Source: Chersky-840 sp035532735 (GTDB lineage: Bacteria > Actinomycetota > Acidimicrobiia > Acidimicrobiales > UBA8190). From it: a DNA stretch of 64,000 nucleotides. Made by a program: the position numbers and the translations under genes. This document shows, piece after piece, positions 23,896 through 32,981 of the stretch (positions are counted from its first letter, which is position 1; each line of letters opens with the position of its first letter). The notes beneath the pieces were generated by a model. It made no database searches and was not told the DNA's origin. It was given only the letters and a program-made list of their open reading frames with translations. The stretch is taken from the NCBI GenBank assembly GCA_035532735.1, contig DATKQM010000050.1, positions 6,750 to 70,749 on the forward strand, written 5' to 3'.

Positions 23896-25176
23896 TCAGA
23901 CGACCTCTGAGTGCGTCGGGAGGATGAGCCGGAATGTCGAACCTTCGCCTTCGCGAGAGTCGACTTCGACGTGTCCCTGATGGTTGGCGGCCACATGGCG
24001 GACGATAGACAATCCGAGCCCGGTCCCTCCGCTGTTGCGACTCCGGCCTTGATCGACCCGGTAGAAGCGTTCGAAGATGCGGTCGAGGTCCCGGGCAGGG
24101 ATGCCCACGCCCTGGTCTTCGACATCGAGCCTGACCTGGCCGTCGGCGACACGTCCCGCGAATCGAACTGCGGTGCCGTCGTAGGAGAACTTCACGGCAT
24201 TCTCGAGGAGGTTGTAGAGCGCAGACACCAGCTGGCGTCGGTCGCCGAGGACGGTGACGGGGGGAGCGGGCTCCTCCAGCTCGATCTTCACGTCGCGTTG
24301 GTCGGCGGCGGCCCGCATGCGCTCGACTGCCTCGGCCATGATCAGGTTGACGAGGACTGGCTCACGAGGTGGCGCTTCTTCGGCCTCGATTCGAGACAGG
24401 TCGAGGAGGTCGTCGATGATCCTGCTGATCCGGAACGCCTCGGTGTGGATCCGGCTGGCCAGTCGCTGGGCCACGGTGGGGTCTTTCTCCGTGGCCAGCG
24501 TCTCGGCCAGCAGGCCGATGGCTCCCATCGGGGTCTTGAGCTCGTGACTCACGTTGGCGACGAAGTCACGCCGGATCTCCTCGAGGCGCCGGCGCTCAGA
24601 CACGTCGTCGATCGCCGCGATCACGCCCAGTGTGCGCCGCCCGTCATCGATCAGCTGCGTGGACACGGCCAAGGTGCGTCGGGGCGGGCCGTAGAGATCG
24701 AGCGTCTTGTGCGCTGAGCCCTGTTTCCAGGCGTCAGCCAGCAGGTCGACGACAGCTTGGGCGGCCAGGGCATCTCCGTGTCGGCCCCCCATCAAGCCGA
24801 CAGCGCGCGCGTTGCGGAACACGACGGTCCCGTTCTCGTCGCACACGATGACCCCCTGGGGGAGCGTGTCGAGGGCACGGCGCAGCCGGATGGCGTCCGA
24901 CGAGGATTCGGCGACGGCCTCGGCGGCGCGATCGGTGACGAGCTCGAGGTGGTGCAACGCAGGCTCGATCCCCATGCCGTGGTCTTCGGCGGGAGCGTCG
25001 ACGCCGAGTCGGGAGGCCAGTGCCGAAAGTCGCTGTTCGAGCGATCGGCGACCCGACCTGCGGCCCAGGATGGTCGCCACCACGATCCCGATGATTGCCA
25101 GCGCACCGAGTGCGGCGAACCCCGCGATGACGACGTTCGAGGACACGTTGGTGGTGCCGAGCACAGATACCAGCAT
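23896..25176 (-). CDS. senX3: Membrane sensor histidine kinase (SenX3-like)
   Basis: A 426-residue kinase with one N-terminal membrane helix (VVIAGFAALGALAIIGIVVATILG), a PAS-like domain (LPQGVIVCDENGTVVFRN), and then the kinase core: H box VANVSHELKTPMGAIG, N box LYNLLENAVKFS, G boxes DQGVGIPARD and GGTGLGLSIVRH. A single helix, a PAS domain and the partner RegX3-like regulator match SenX3. The ATG at 25176 puts the helix at the N terminus. The 179 bp to the divergent secretion-like module must hold both promoters. Confidence 0.88.
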   Translation of the reverse strand: MLVSVLGTTNVSSNVVIAGFAALGALAIIGIVVATILGRRSGRRSLEQRLSALASRLGVDAPAEDHGMGIEPALHHLELVTDRAAEAVAESSSDAIRLRRALDTLPQGVIVCDENGTVVFRNARAVGLMGGRHGDALAAQAVVDLLADAWKQGSAHKTLDLYGPPRRTLAVSTQLIDDGRRTLGVIAAIDDVSERRRLEEIRRDFVANVSHELKTPMGAIGLLAETLATEKDPTVAQRLASRIHTEAFRISRIIDDLLDLSRIEAEEAPPREPVLVNLIMAEAVERMRAAADQRDVKIELEEPAPPVTVLGDRRQLVSALYNLLENAVKFSYDGTAVRFAGRVADGQVRLDVEDQGVGIPARDLDRIFERFYRVDQGRSRNSGGTGLGLSIVRHVAANHQGHVEVDSREGEGSTFRLILPTHSEVV

Positions 25177-25355
25177 GACAGGCGGGCAGTGGTGGGTCTC
25201 GTTCCTGGTGCCGGGGTCCCCCCGAACGAGACCCCTGAGGGAAAGATATGAAAAATCATGAAATAGCTTGAAAGACCGCTCGACCGCCAATACCCTCTCC
25301 GGGAACGACCTGAGCGGCTTCCGACGCCGACGGGCACGACTCGGAGAGGGATCGC

Positions 25356-25661
25356 ATGGTGTTGTGGGCAGTGCACGAGGCCGTGTCGACGGTGACCCTC
25401 AACCCGGATCCCGGCAACCTTCCCGGCGGCGCGGTGCTCCAGCAGCTGACCAACGGGCTCGGTGGATGGGCCCTGATCATGGCGTTGGTCGGACTCGTGA
25501 TCGGTGCCGCGGCCTGGGCGCTCGGGGCCCATTCGCAGAATTACCACCAGTCCTTCAACGGACGGAAGACCGTCCTCGTGTCAGCTGTCGCCGCGCTGTT
25601 GATCGGCGCGGCACCGGCGATCGTCAATTTCTTCTTCCACGCCGGGCAGGGGGTGCACTGA
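25356..25661 (+). CDS. Small two-helix membrane protein, DUF6112/VirB2-like
   Basis: A 101-residue protein with two hydrophobic segments (WALIMALVGLVIGAAAWALGA and VLVSAVAALLIGAAPAIVNFFF) joined by a short polar loop with HSQNYHQSFNGRK. Size, topology and place at the head of a VirB4/VirD4 gene set fit the DUF6112 proteins of actinobacterial conjugation loci, which may play a VirB2/TrbC pilin-like role. A GGAGAGGGA ribosome-binding site lies just before the ATG. The next gene begins two bases after its stop. Confidence 0.65.
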   Translation: MVLWAVHEAVSTVTLNPDPGNLPGGAVLQQLTNGLGGWALIMALVGLVIGAAAWALGAHSQNYHQSFNGRKTVLVSAVAALLIGAAPAIVNFFFHAGQGVH

Positions 25662-25663
25662 CC

Positions 25664-27016
25664 GTGCTCGAGGCGTTCCCCTTGTGTCCCGGGGTGGTCC
25701 CGGTGGTGGGCACCCTGTGCAACACCGTGTCCGGTGCGGCCGGAAACCTGGCCGGCAGTGCCGCGGGAGCCGGCATCGGTGCGATCTTCACCGAGGCGGC
25801 ACGGTGGGTCTCATCGGGCGCGGTGTGGCTGATTGCCCAGGTGGGTCGGGCCATGTCGGGCACGACCTCCATCGATCTCGACGCCGGATGGTTCACGTCG
25901 CACGAAGCCGTGATGGCGAGCTTGGCGGCGGCGGCGGTCCTGCCCATGGTGTGTTGTGCCGCCATCCAGGCCATCTACCGCCAGAGCGCGTCGATGCTCC
26001 TGCGCACCTTTCTCGTGCACCTGCCGTTGTCGCTTCTGCTCACGGGTGTGGCCGTCACCCTGGTGCGCATGGCGCTGGCCGTGACCGACGCCATGTCCGC
26101 CACAGTGCTCTCGAGCGCGGGTGTCGACACGGCGAACCTCTTCACCGGGCTCTTCAAATTCCTGATCCCCCCAGCGGTGGCGACAGCCGGTGCGGTGCCG
26201 GGATTCGTCGTCTTCCTCGGCAGCCTTGTTGTGTCGCTGGCCGCGTTGACGCTGTGGTTGGAACTGGCGGTGCGCGCCGCCGCGGTGTCCGTGGCGGTGT
26301 TGTTCCTGCCCTTGGCGCTGGCGGCGCTCGTCTGGCCTCCGATCGCGCATTGGTGCAGACGACTCGCCGACACCCTTGTGGCCCTGGTGCTCTCGAAGTT
26401 CGTGGTAGCGGCGGCCGTTTCGTTAGCGGCCGACGCGGGTGCCGGTGGGCTGGGGGTGTCGAGCAGAGGCAACGGCGGACAATTCGCCTCGGTTGTGACC
26501 GGGATCGCCCTGCTCCTGATCGCCATCCTCGCACCATTCACCTTGCTCCGACTGGTCCCCGCTGTCGAAGCAGGAGCCGTCGCCCATTTCGAATCGACCC
26601 GGCATCGCGTGAAAAGCGGTGTAGCCACGCCGCTCAACAACGGCCGGAACCTCGCGGTGGACCTCGCCAAGAACGCGGGACCGAAGTCCGAGGCGGAGCC
26701 AGCCGATGTGGTGGGCACGACCTCGTCGACCGATGCTCTCGGTGCCGCCGCCTCAGTCGGTGGAGTTGGAACGGCCGGCGCGACCGGCGTGGCCAGCGCG
26801 GTGGTGGCACCGGGGGCCGCGGGATCGGGGGGCGGGACTGCGGTTCCGTTCACGCACGGGGATCCTGCGGCGTTCCTTGCTTTCAGTCGGATACGACCTG
26901 ACGGTGGTGCGGCCGTCGACGACAGCGGAAGTCAACGGCCCGGTTCGTCGAGCCCGGAAGCCGACATCTCTGGCCCAGTCGCCGCCGATACGACGGACAG
27001 AAGCACCCGTGAGTGA
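25664..27016 (+). CDS. Polytopic membrane protein of TrbL/VirB6 type
   Basis: A 450-residue protein with about seven membrane helices between residues 60 and 310 and a long Ala/Gly/Ser-rich cytoplasmic tail. Segments such as WFTSHEAVMASLAAAAVLPMV and the helix block ending LLLIAILAPFTLLRLVPAVEAG match the TrbL/VirB6-like channel proteins (SCO6881 type) of actinobacterial type IV secretion. GTG at 25664 follows the previous stop by two bases. Its own stop overlaps the next gene by eight bases, so the module is tightly coupled. Confidence 0.7.
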   Translation: MLEAFPLCPGVVPVVGTLCNTVSGAAGNLAGSAAGAGIGAIFTEAARWVSSGAVWLIAQVGRAMSGTTSIDLDAGWFTSHEAVMASLAAAAVLPMVCCAAIQAIYRQSASMLLRTFLVHLPLSLLLTGVAVTLVRMALAVTDAMSATVLSSAGVDTANLFTGLFKFLIPPAVATAGAVPGFVVFLGSLVVSLAALTLWLELAVRAAAVSVAVLFLPLALAALVWPPIAHWCRRLADTLVALVLSKFVVAAAVSLAADAGAGGLGVSSRGNGGQFASVVTGIALLLIAILAPFTLLRLVPAVEAGAVAHFESTRHRVKSGVATPLNNGRNLAVDLAKNAGPKSEAEPADVVGTTSSTDALGAAASVGGVGTAGATGVASAVVAPGAAGSGGGTAVPFTHGDPAAFLAFSRIRPDGGAAVDDSGSQRPGSSSPEADISGPVAADTTDRSTRE

Positions 27017-28556
27017 GGCACCGCCGACGCGCTATCGATTCGGGCCACTCGAGCGACGCGGCCTCGTAGCGGGGTGGCGTGGCGGACAGATCGGCGCGGT
27101 GGCGTTGGCGCTCGTAATCGGGGTCGGGGTGTTGCGGATGTCCCCCTCGGCCGTCGGCGTGGTCGTGGCGTTGGCCTCGTTGGCGATCGGGGTCGGCGTC
27201 GCCACGTGGCCGATCGCCGGTCGGACCGCAGAGGAGTGGGCCCCCGACGCGCTCCGCCACGCCTTGACTCTCGGCCGACGTCCTCGTGGTGGGCCGGGTC
27301 CGTTCGCCGGGGTGCGGCTCATCCGGGTCGATCCGAGCACGCCGAGATCTGAGCCCCAGGTCCGTTGCGGTTCAGGGGGAATCGGCGTGTTCCACGACCG
27401 GTCTCTTCGGACCTTCACTGCAGTGCTCGGGGCATCGGACCCGGGATTCGTGCTCCTGGGCGAGGACGACAAGGCGCGCCGTATCGGCGCCTGGGCCGGG
27501 GTCTTGGCCTCGTTGGCACGGGAGGGTTCGGCGGTGCATCGCGTGCAGTGGGTGGAGCGAGTCGTACCCGCCGACGTGGTGTCGGTTCCTGGTCCTGTCG
27601 ACGTCGACGTCGACGTCGACGTCGACGCCGACGCTGGCGCTAGCGCCAGGACTGGCGTCGCCGCGGCACGGGTTTCGTACGCCGCGTTGGTGGAAGCGCA
27701 GTCGCCCACGTCGCTGCGGCACGAGGTGCTGTTGGCGGTGACCATCCACGCCGGTCGCAGCGCCCGGGCCGTCAAGTCCGCCGGGGGAGGAGACGCAGGA
27801 GCGTGCACCGTTCTCGTCCGGGAGGTCGCCGCGCTGCGTCGTCGTGTGACCGATGCCTCGATCGATGTGGGTGCGGTGCTGTCGCCCCAGGCCCTCACCG
27901 TGGTGGTGCGTGACGCCTACGACGCCCGAGGAGCACCGGACCTCTCCACCTGCGGGCGCGATGGCACCTCGGCAAGGCCGCTGCGGCGACCGCACTCTCC
28001 GAGACACTCATCGATGGAGTCCGGCCGGTCTGGGCACGAGCTCGGGCCGTGGCCGATGGGTGTGGAGGTGCACTGGGGTCGACTTCGAGCCGACGGCACT
28101 TGGCACAGCACGTATTGGGTCGCAGAGTGGCCCCGGACCGACGCCGGCCCCGATTTCCTCGGACCGCTCCTGCTCTGTGCCGAGATCCGCCGCACAATGT
28201 CGGTCGTCATGGAACCCCTCGGGCCGATCGAGGCGTCGCGCAAGGCCGCGCAGGCGCGCACGGCGGACATCGCCGACTCGGAACTGCGCCGTCGCGGTGG
28301 TTTTCTGGCCACGGCGAGGCGACGCAAGGAGGAGGAGATCCTGGCCCGGCGCGAGATCGAGCTCGCCGACGGGCACGCCCAGTACCGCTTCTCCGGCTAC
28401 GTCACGGTGAGCGCGCCTGACCCAGACGCGCTCGAGGAGGCATGCGGGCGCGTCGAGCAGGCGGCCGGACAGGCTGGTCTCGAGCTGCGCCGTTGCTACG
28501 GGGACCAGGCCGATACCTTCATGTGCACGCTCCCCCTCGGCCGCGGCCTGGCCTGA
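27009..28556 (+). CDS. SCO6880-like type IV secretion membrane protein
   Basis: A 515-residue protein with two helices near the N terminus (AVALALVIGVGVLRM and VVVALASLAIGVGVAT) and a large soluble part. The PrgI-like double helix followed by a VirB4-N-like alpha/beta region (MGVEVHWGRLRADGTWHSTYWV, VMEPLGPIEASRKAAQ, AQYRFSGYVTVSA) matches the SCO6880 family found beside VirB4 in Streptomyces conjugation loci. It may be the N-terminal half of VirB4 as a separate protein. An insertion of DV dipeptides from a GACGTC repeat lies near residue 198. GTG at 27009 overlaps the upstream gene. Confidence 0.7.
   Translation: MSEAPPTRYRFGPLERRGLVAGWRGGQIGAVALALVIGVGVLRMSPSAVGVVVALASLAIGVGVATWPIAGRTAEEWAPDALRHALTLGRRPRGGPGPFAGVRLIRVDPSTPRSEPQVRCGSGGIGVFHDRSLRTFTAVLGASDPGFVLLGEDDKARRIGAWAGVLASLAREGSAVHRVQWVERVVPADVVSVPGPVDVDVDVDVDADAGASARTGVAAARVSYAALVEAQSPTSLRHEVLLAVTIHAGRSARAVKSAGGGDAGACTVLVREVAALRRRVTDASIDVGAVLSPQALTVVVRDAYDARGAPDLSTCGRDGTSARPLRRPHSPRHSSMESGRSGHELGPWPMGVEVHWGRLRADGTWHSTYWVAEWPRTDAGPDFLGPLLLCAEIRRTMSVVMEPLGPIEASRKAAQARTADIADSELRRRGGFLATARRRKEEEILARREIELADGHAQYRFSGYVTVSAPDPDALEEACGRVEQAAGQAGLELRRCYGDQADTFMCTLPLGRGLA
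27598..27632. repeat. Hexanucleotide GACGTC repeat within the SCO6880-like gene
   Basis: Five to six copies of GTCGAC/GACGTC in a row, ending in GACGCCGACGCTGG, encode an alternating Asp-Val run and then Asp-Ala. It keeps the frame and sits in a linker between folded parts. Slippage is the likely origin. Confidence 0.8.
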
Positions 28557-28592
28557 AACCGCTCAGAGCCCGGTCCCGTACCGCAACCGACC

Positions 28593-29942
28593 ATGGCAGT
28601 CCCCGCCCACGAGGCCACCACTCGCCACCTCGGAGCCCTGTACCCGTTTCTGTCCGAGCCTGGTCTCGGTGGTCGCGTCGAAGGAGGCGGTGACGGGACC
28701 GGTTGGATCGGTGGAGTGTTGGTGGGACGTGACCTGTTGGGATCGACGTTCAGGTACGACCCTTTCGAGTTGTATCGGCGCGGCTTCCTCACCAACCCCA
28801 ACATGGTTGTGATCGGTCAGATCGGACGGGGCAAGAGCGCATTCGTGAAGACCTATCTGTGGCGGTTGGCCGCGTTCGGGCGCCGCGCCTGGGTGGTGGA
28901 CCCCAAGGGCGAGTACGGCGCGTTGGCGCGCGCCTGGGGAGTCGATCCCGTGGCGCTGCGCCCGGGAGGGCCCATCCGGCTCAACCCTCTCGACACCGCA
29001 TGGCGGACGCGCCGCGTCGGGTGTGGTACCCCGGTCGGAGCCGAGGAGATGACGAGACGGCGCAGTGAGTTGCTGGCCTCGCTGTCGGCGGCAAGCCTCG
29101 GACGCTCACTTCTTCCCGCCGAGCGCAGTGCTCTCGATCTCGCCGTCACCTCCGCGTCAGCACGGAAATCAGATCGAGACCCGTCCGGGCCGACGCTCCC
29201 GATGGTCGTCGACACGTTGTTGCACCCCGAAGCCGACGCCGCCGCGTCTGTAGGGACCGACGTGTCAGGCCTCGCCGCTGATGGAAGGAACCTGGCACTC
29301 GAGCTCCGGCGTCTCGTGGCGGGCGACCTGCGGGGCATGTTCGACGGCCCCACCTCGGCTGGACTCCGCCTCGATGCTCCTCTTGTCGTCCTCGACCTCT
29401 CAGCGGTGTACCACTCCGCCGCGCTTGGAATCCTCATGACCTGTGCCACGGCGTGGCTGCAAGCCGGACTCGGCGCTGTCACCGACGCGGTGGGGTCGGA
29501 CCCGGACGACGCCAACGGAACAGACGGGGTCGTGGTCGTCGTGGACGAGGCGTGGGCGATTCTGGCCAACTTGGGAGTGGCACGATGGCTCCAGTCGTCG
29601 TGGAAATTGTCCCGGGCCCGGGGAGTGTCGAACGTCGCCGTGCTCCACCGCTTGTCGGATCTCGACACGACGGGAGCGGTCGGGTCCGAGCAGGTCGGAC
29701 TGGCCCATGGGCTGTTGTCGGACTCAGAGACCCGGGTCGTCTACGCGCAGCCGCCGGGCGAGGTCGAACGGGCCGCACCACTGCTCGGCCTGTCGTCGAC
29801 CGAAGCGGAGCTGGTGCCCCAGCTCCGACGCGGTGTGGCGCTGTGGAAGGTCGGCACCCGGTCCTTCTTGGTCCAGCATCGACTGTCGCCGCACGAGCTG
29901 TCCATCGTCGACACCGACGCTCGCATGGACGGCCGGGCGTGA
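28593..29942 (+). CDS. VirB4-like conjugation/secretion ATPase
   Basis: A 449-residue ATPase. Walker A is GQIGRGKSAF near residue 75 and Walker B is VVVVVDEAW near 311, with RGVSNVAVLHRLSDLD after it, as in VirB4/TraC. The module before Walker A (GVLVGRDLLGSTFRYDPFELYRRG) is typical of actinobacterial VirB4 C-terminal halves, which fits the idea that the upstream SCO6880-like gene supplies the N-terminal half. It would energise assembly of the membrane channel. It is followed with a GTGA overlap by the coupling ATPase. Confidence 0.82.
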   Translation: MAVPAHEATTRHLGALYPFLSEPGLGGRVEGGGDGTGWIGGVLVGRDLLGSTFRYDPFELYRRGFLTNPNMVVIGQIGRGKSAFVKTYLWRLAAFGRRAWVVDPKGEYGALARAWGVDPVALRPGGPIRLNPLDTAWRTRRVGCGTPVGAEEMTRRRSELLASLSAASLGRSLLPAERSALDLAVTSASARKSDRDPSGPTLPMVVDTLLHPEADAAASVGTDVSGLAADGRNLALELRRLVAGDLRGMFDGPTSAGLRLDAPLVVLDLSAVYHSAALGILMTCATAWLQAGLGAVTDAVGSDPDDANGTDGVVVVVDEAWAILANLGVARWLQSSWKLSRARGVSNVAVLHRLSDLDTTGAVGSEQVGLAHGLLSDSETRVVYAQPPGEVERAAPLLGLSSTEAELVPQLRRGVALWKVGTRSFLVQHRLSPHELSIVDTDARMDGRA

Positions 29943-31576
29943 ACGGGCTCGTCGAGGTGGGCGTGGCCGCGACGGTCCTTGTCGGATGGAGGTTGTCAGG
30001 CACAGCCGGCCCCCGTCGGAACAACACCTCCAACGCCGGTGCGGGCCCTTTCGTGCCCTGGCGGGTACCTCGCCAGAGTGCTCCGGGCCGATCTCCATCG
30101 CCACGCCGTGGCAACTGGTCGCAACTCGGTCCCCGGAAGTGGTCGAGTACCGGTTGGTGGGGCGGTCTGCCCGGGGTGCGTCGGGCCGGTGAAGGCGAGC
30201 CCGCCGGTTGGGCGACACGACGCGACGTGCGCGACCTCGTTGTCGCCGCGCCCTGCATCGGGCGTGTCACACTCGGCACGGCTCATCGTCGGATGCTCGC
30301 GGCCGAACGCGGACATTCAGTCCTGGTGGTGGGACCCACCCAGAGTCGCAAGACGAGTGGGTTCGCCATCCCGGCCATCCTCGAGTGGCAAGGGCCCGTG
30401 ATCGCCGCGTCGGTCAAATCTGATCTGGCGCGGCACACGCTCGATTGGCGACAGCGTCAAGGACAGGTGTGGGTCTACGACCCCACCGCGTCCACTACCC
30501 TCGCCGCGGCGTCGTGGTCACCTCTCCAGGCTTCGGTGACGTGGGAGGGTGCTCGCCGAACCGCTGGGTCGTTGACCGACGTGGCCCGGTCGTCACCGGG
30601 ATCCCTCGCCGACGGTGCCTTCTGGTATGCCACCGCAGCCAAGCTGCTGGCCCCCTTGTTGTTTGCCGCCGCCACCTCCGGGAAGACGATGCGAGACGTC
30701 GTCCGCTGGGTGGACACCCAGGAGATCGACGAGGTGTTCGACATGCTCACCGCGTCCGGAGAGAGCTCCGCTCTGCAGGCTGCGCGGGCCGCTTGGGGGC
30801 GCGACGAGCGCCAACGCAGTGCCGTCTACACCACGACCGAGACGGTCATCGAGGTCTTTGCCGATCCCGCCGTCGCCGCCAGCGAGTCAGGGGCGACGGG
30901 CTCGCATCTCGGGGGGTGCGTCGACCCCGGGCGACTGCTCGAGGGGAACGACACCTTGTTCCTCTGTGCGCCTGCCCACGACCAGCGTCGCCTGCGCCCG
31001 TTGTTCGCCACCTTGGTGACCCAGGTCGTCGAAGCCGCCTACGAGCGATCCGGCCGACAAGGCGCACCCCTCGACCCGCCGCTGCTCGTCGTCCTCGACG
31101 AGGCTGCCAACGTCGCACCCCTGGCCGAGCTCGACGTTCTCGCCTCAACGGCAGCCGGTCACGGTGTACAGCTCGTCACGGTGTGGCAGGACCTCGCCCA
31201 ATTGCACGCCCGTTACGGCATCAAGGCCGGCAGCGTCGTGAACAACCATCGGGTGAAGGTCTTCCTGTCGGGGATCGCAGATCCGGGGACGCTCGAGCAT
31301 GCCAGCTCGCTCATCGGCGAGACCGAGCGCCGGACGTGGGCGATGACCCACGACGGCTGTGGCGCCATGTCGCTCACCGACTCCCCGGCGTTTCGGAGAC
31401 TGGCGCCGGCCGACGAGTTGCGCCGAATCGCCCCCGGTGATGCCGTGGCGGTGTCGGGCCACCTCCCGCCCGTTCGACTCCGACTGCGCCCATGGCAAGA
31501 CGACAAGTTCCTCCGATCCCGCGCCGAGACACGTGTCGATGCGTCCCGCCACGATGGTCATCACGTCGACCGGTGA
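29939..31576 (+). CDS. VirD4/TraG-like coupling ATPase
   Basis: A 545-residue ATPase with an N-terminal region of about 70 residues rich in Arg/Ser/Trp and only one weak hydrophobic stretch. Walker A is in VVGPTQSRKTSGF and Walker B in LLVVLDEAANVAPL. A TraM-recognition-like segment includes TVWQDLAQLHARYG and NNHRVKVFLSGIADPGTLE. Coupling proteins bring substrate (DNA-relaxase or protein) to the channel. The GTG at 29939 overlaps the VirB4 stop. No relaxase is seen nearby, so the substrate is unknown. Confidence 0.83.
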   Translation: MNGLVEVGVAATVLVGWRLSGTAGPRRNNTSNAGAGPFVPWRVPRQSAPGRSPSPRRGNWSQLGPRKWSSTGWWGGLPGVRRAGEGEPAGWATRRDVRDLVVAAPCIGRVTLGTAHRRMLAAERGHSVLVVGPTQSRKTSGFAIPAILEWQGPVIAASVKSDLARHTLDWRQRQGQVWVYDPTASTTLAAASWSPLQASVTWEGARRTAGSLTDVARSSPGSLADGAFWYATAAKLLAPLLFAAATSGKTMRDVVRWVDTQEIDEVFDMLTASGESSALQAARAAWGRDERQRSAVYTTTETVIEVFADPAVAASESGATGSHLGGCVDPGRLLEGNDTLFLCAPAHDQRRLRPLFATLVTQVVEAAYERSGRQGAPLDPPLLVVLDEAANVAPLAELDVLASTAAGHGVQLVTVWQDLAQLHARYGIKAGSVVNNHRVKVFLSGIADPGTLEHASSLIGETERRTWAMTHDGCGAMSLTDSPAFRRLAPADELRRIAPGDAVAVSGHLPPVRLRLRPWQDDKFLRSRAETRVDASRHDGHHVDR

Positions 31577-31589
31577 GTACGGTGGAGCC

Positions 31590-32933
31590 ATGACGAGCTC
31601 GGAGCCGGCGGCCGAACCGGACGCCGGCCTCCGTGACTTCGTGGCCCAGCGCACCGCGCAGTACAGCCAAGCGGCGCGCCTGGTGCGGGACGAGGCTGCT
31701 GCAGCGGGGACGTTGGTGTGGGACCCCTACGACCCGGCGTGGGTCAAGGATCCCTACCGGGTGTATGCCCAGTTGCGACAGAGCAACCCCGTCCATCGCA
31801 ACGCACTCGGGTTCTGGGTGTTCACCCGGCACGCCGATTGCCTGGCCATCCTGCGTGACCGACGCTCGAGCAGTGACGGTCGCAACATCGAGGAGACGAC
31901 CTTCCGCGAGCTGCGCGCCTCCGACTTCCCCGTTGAGCAAGGGCCCGCGGCCATGCTGGCCGAAATGGCGCCGTTCCTGTTCAGAGACCCGCCCGACCAC
32001 ACCCGTCTCCGCGGGCTGGTGCAGAAGGCGTTCACACCGAGAGTCGTCGAAGGCCTGAGGCCCAGACTCCAAGAGATCTGTGACGGGTTGCTCGACGAAG
32101 CCCTCGAGCGGGGCGAGGTCGATCTCGTGGCGGATTACGCGTACCCCATCCCCGTGCAGATCATCGTAGAGATGCTGGGTGTGCCCGCCGAGGACCACGA
32201 GCAGTTCCGGGTGTGGTCGCACGCGCTGGCCCGTGGGCTCGATCCCGACTTCTTGCTCCCGCCCGAGGCGGTCCAACGGCGGCTGGGTGCCATCTTGTCG
32301 TTCGTGCAGTACTTCGCGGCGCTGATCGAAGAGCGCCGTCAGAAGCCCGGTGACGACCTGCTCACCCGGTTGATCCAAGCCGAGGAACAAGGGGACGTGC
32401 TGACCCAGGCGGAGCTCTTGTCCACGTGCATCTTGCTCCTCGTGGCCGGACATGAGACGACGGTGAACCTGATATCGGGTGGGGCACTTACCCTCATCGA
32501 GCACCCCGAGCAAATGGCCCGGGTGCGCGATGACCCGGCAATCATCCGGAGTGCGGTCGAGGAGATGGTGCGGTTCGTGTGTCCCGTGCAGCTCACCGGT
32601 CGAGTCGCACTCGAAGACATGGAGGTCGGCGGTGCTCGCATTTCGAAGGGCGAGTTCTCGATGCTCCTCATCGGGTCGGCGAATCGTGATCCTGGTGCCT
32701 TCGAGGACCCCGAGACCTTCGACGTGGGCCGCACCGACAACAACCACCTGGGCTTCGGCTTTGGCATCCACCATTGCCTCGGTGCGCCCCTGGCGCGTCT
32801 CGAGGCAGTGGTCGCGCTTCCGACGCTGCTACGTCGCGCCCGCCAACTCGAACGGATCACCGACGATCTCGCCTACAAGGAGAACATCGTGCTCCGGGGC
32901 CTCGAGTCCCTCCCGGTCCGATTGTCGGCCTGA
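31590..32933 (+). CDS. Cytochrome P450
   Basis: A 447-residue bacterial P450 monooxygenase. The heme-binding loop is FGFGIHHCLGAPLARLEA, the I-helix motif LLVAGHETTVN, and the ExxR motif is in AVEEMVRFV with its Arg shifted as in CYP107-like families. It needs external ferredoxin and reductase. GGTGGAG precedes the ATG. It follows the coupling ATPase by 13 bases but has no obvious link to secretion. Substrate unknown. Confidence 0.93.
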   Translation: MTSSEPAAEPDAGLRDFVAQRTAQYSQAARLVRDEAAAAGTLVWDPYDPAWVKDPYRVYAQLRQSNPVHRNALGFWVFTRHADCLAILRDRRSSSDGRNIEETTFRELRASDFPVEQGPAAMLAEMAPFLFRDPPDHTRLRGLVQKAFTPRVVEGLRPRLQEICDGLLDEALERGEVDLVADYAYPIPVQIIVEMLGVPAEDHEQFRVWSHALARGLDPDFLLPPEAVQRRLGAILSFVQYFAALIEERRQKPGDDLLTRLIQAEEQGDVLTQAELLSTCILLLVAGHETTVNLISGGALTLIEHPEQMARVRDDPAIIRSAVEEMVRFVCPVQLTGRVALEDMEVGGARISKGEFSMLLIGSANRDPGAFEDPETFDVGRTDNNHLGFGFGIHHCLGAPLARLEAVVALPTLLRRARQLERITDDLAYKENIVLRGLESLPVRLSA

Positions 32934-32954
32934 GTGCGCGTCAGGTCGGACTCG

Positions 32955-32981
32955 GCCTCTCCAGATGTCTGGCTAAGAGGC
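32955..32981. terminator. Inverted repeat between convergent genes, candidate bidirectional terminator
   Basis: The arms GCCTCT and AGAGGC enclose a second pair CCAGA and TCTGG around a TG loop, with a three-base bulge CTA on one side. It sits between the P450 stop (32933) and the lipase stop (32973), where a shared terminator is expected. There is no T run, which is common in high-GC actinobacteria. Confidence 0.5.

Noticed and set aside
25356..31576. A complete integrative conjugative element
   Set aside because: No relaxase, integrase, replication protein, att repeats or partition genes can be seen at either side.
31374..32774. 466-codon minus-strand frame opposite the P450
   Set aside because: The P450 has heme and I-helix motifs on the plus strand; the antisense product has none.
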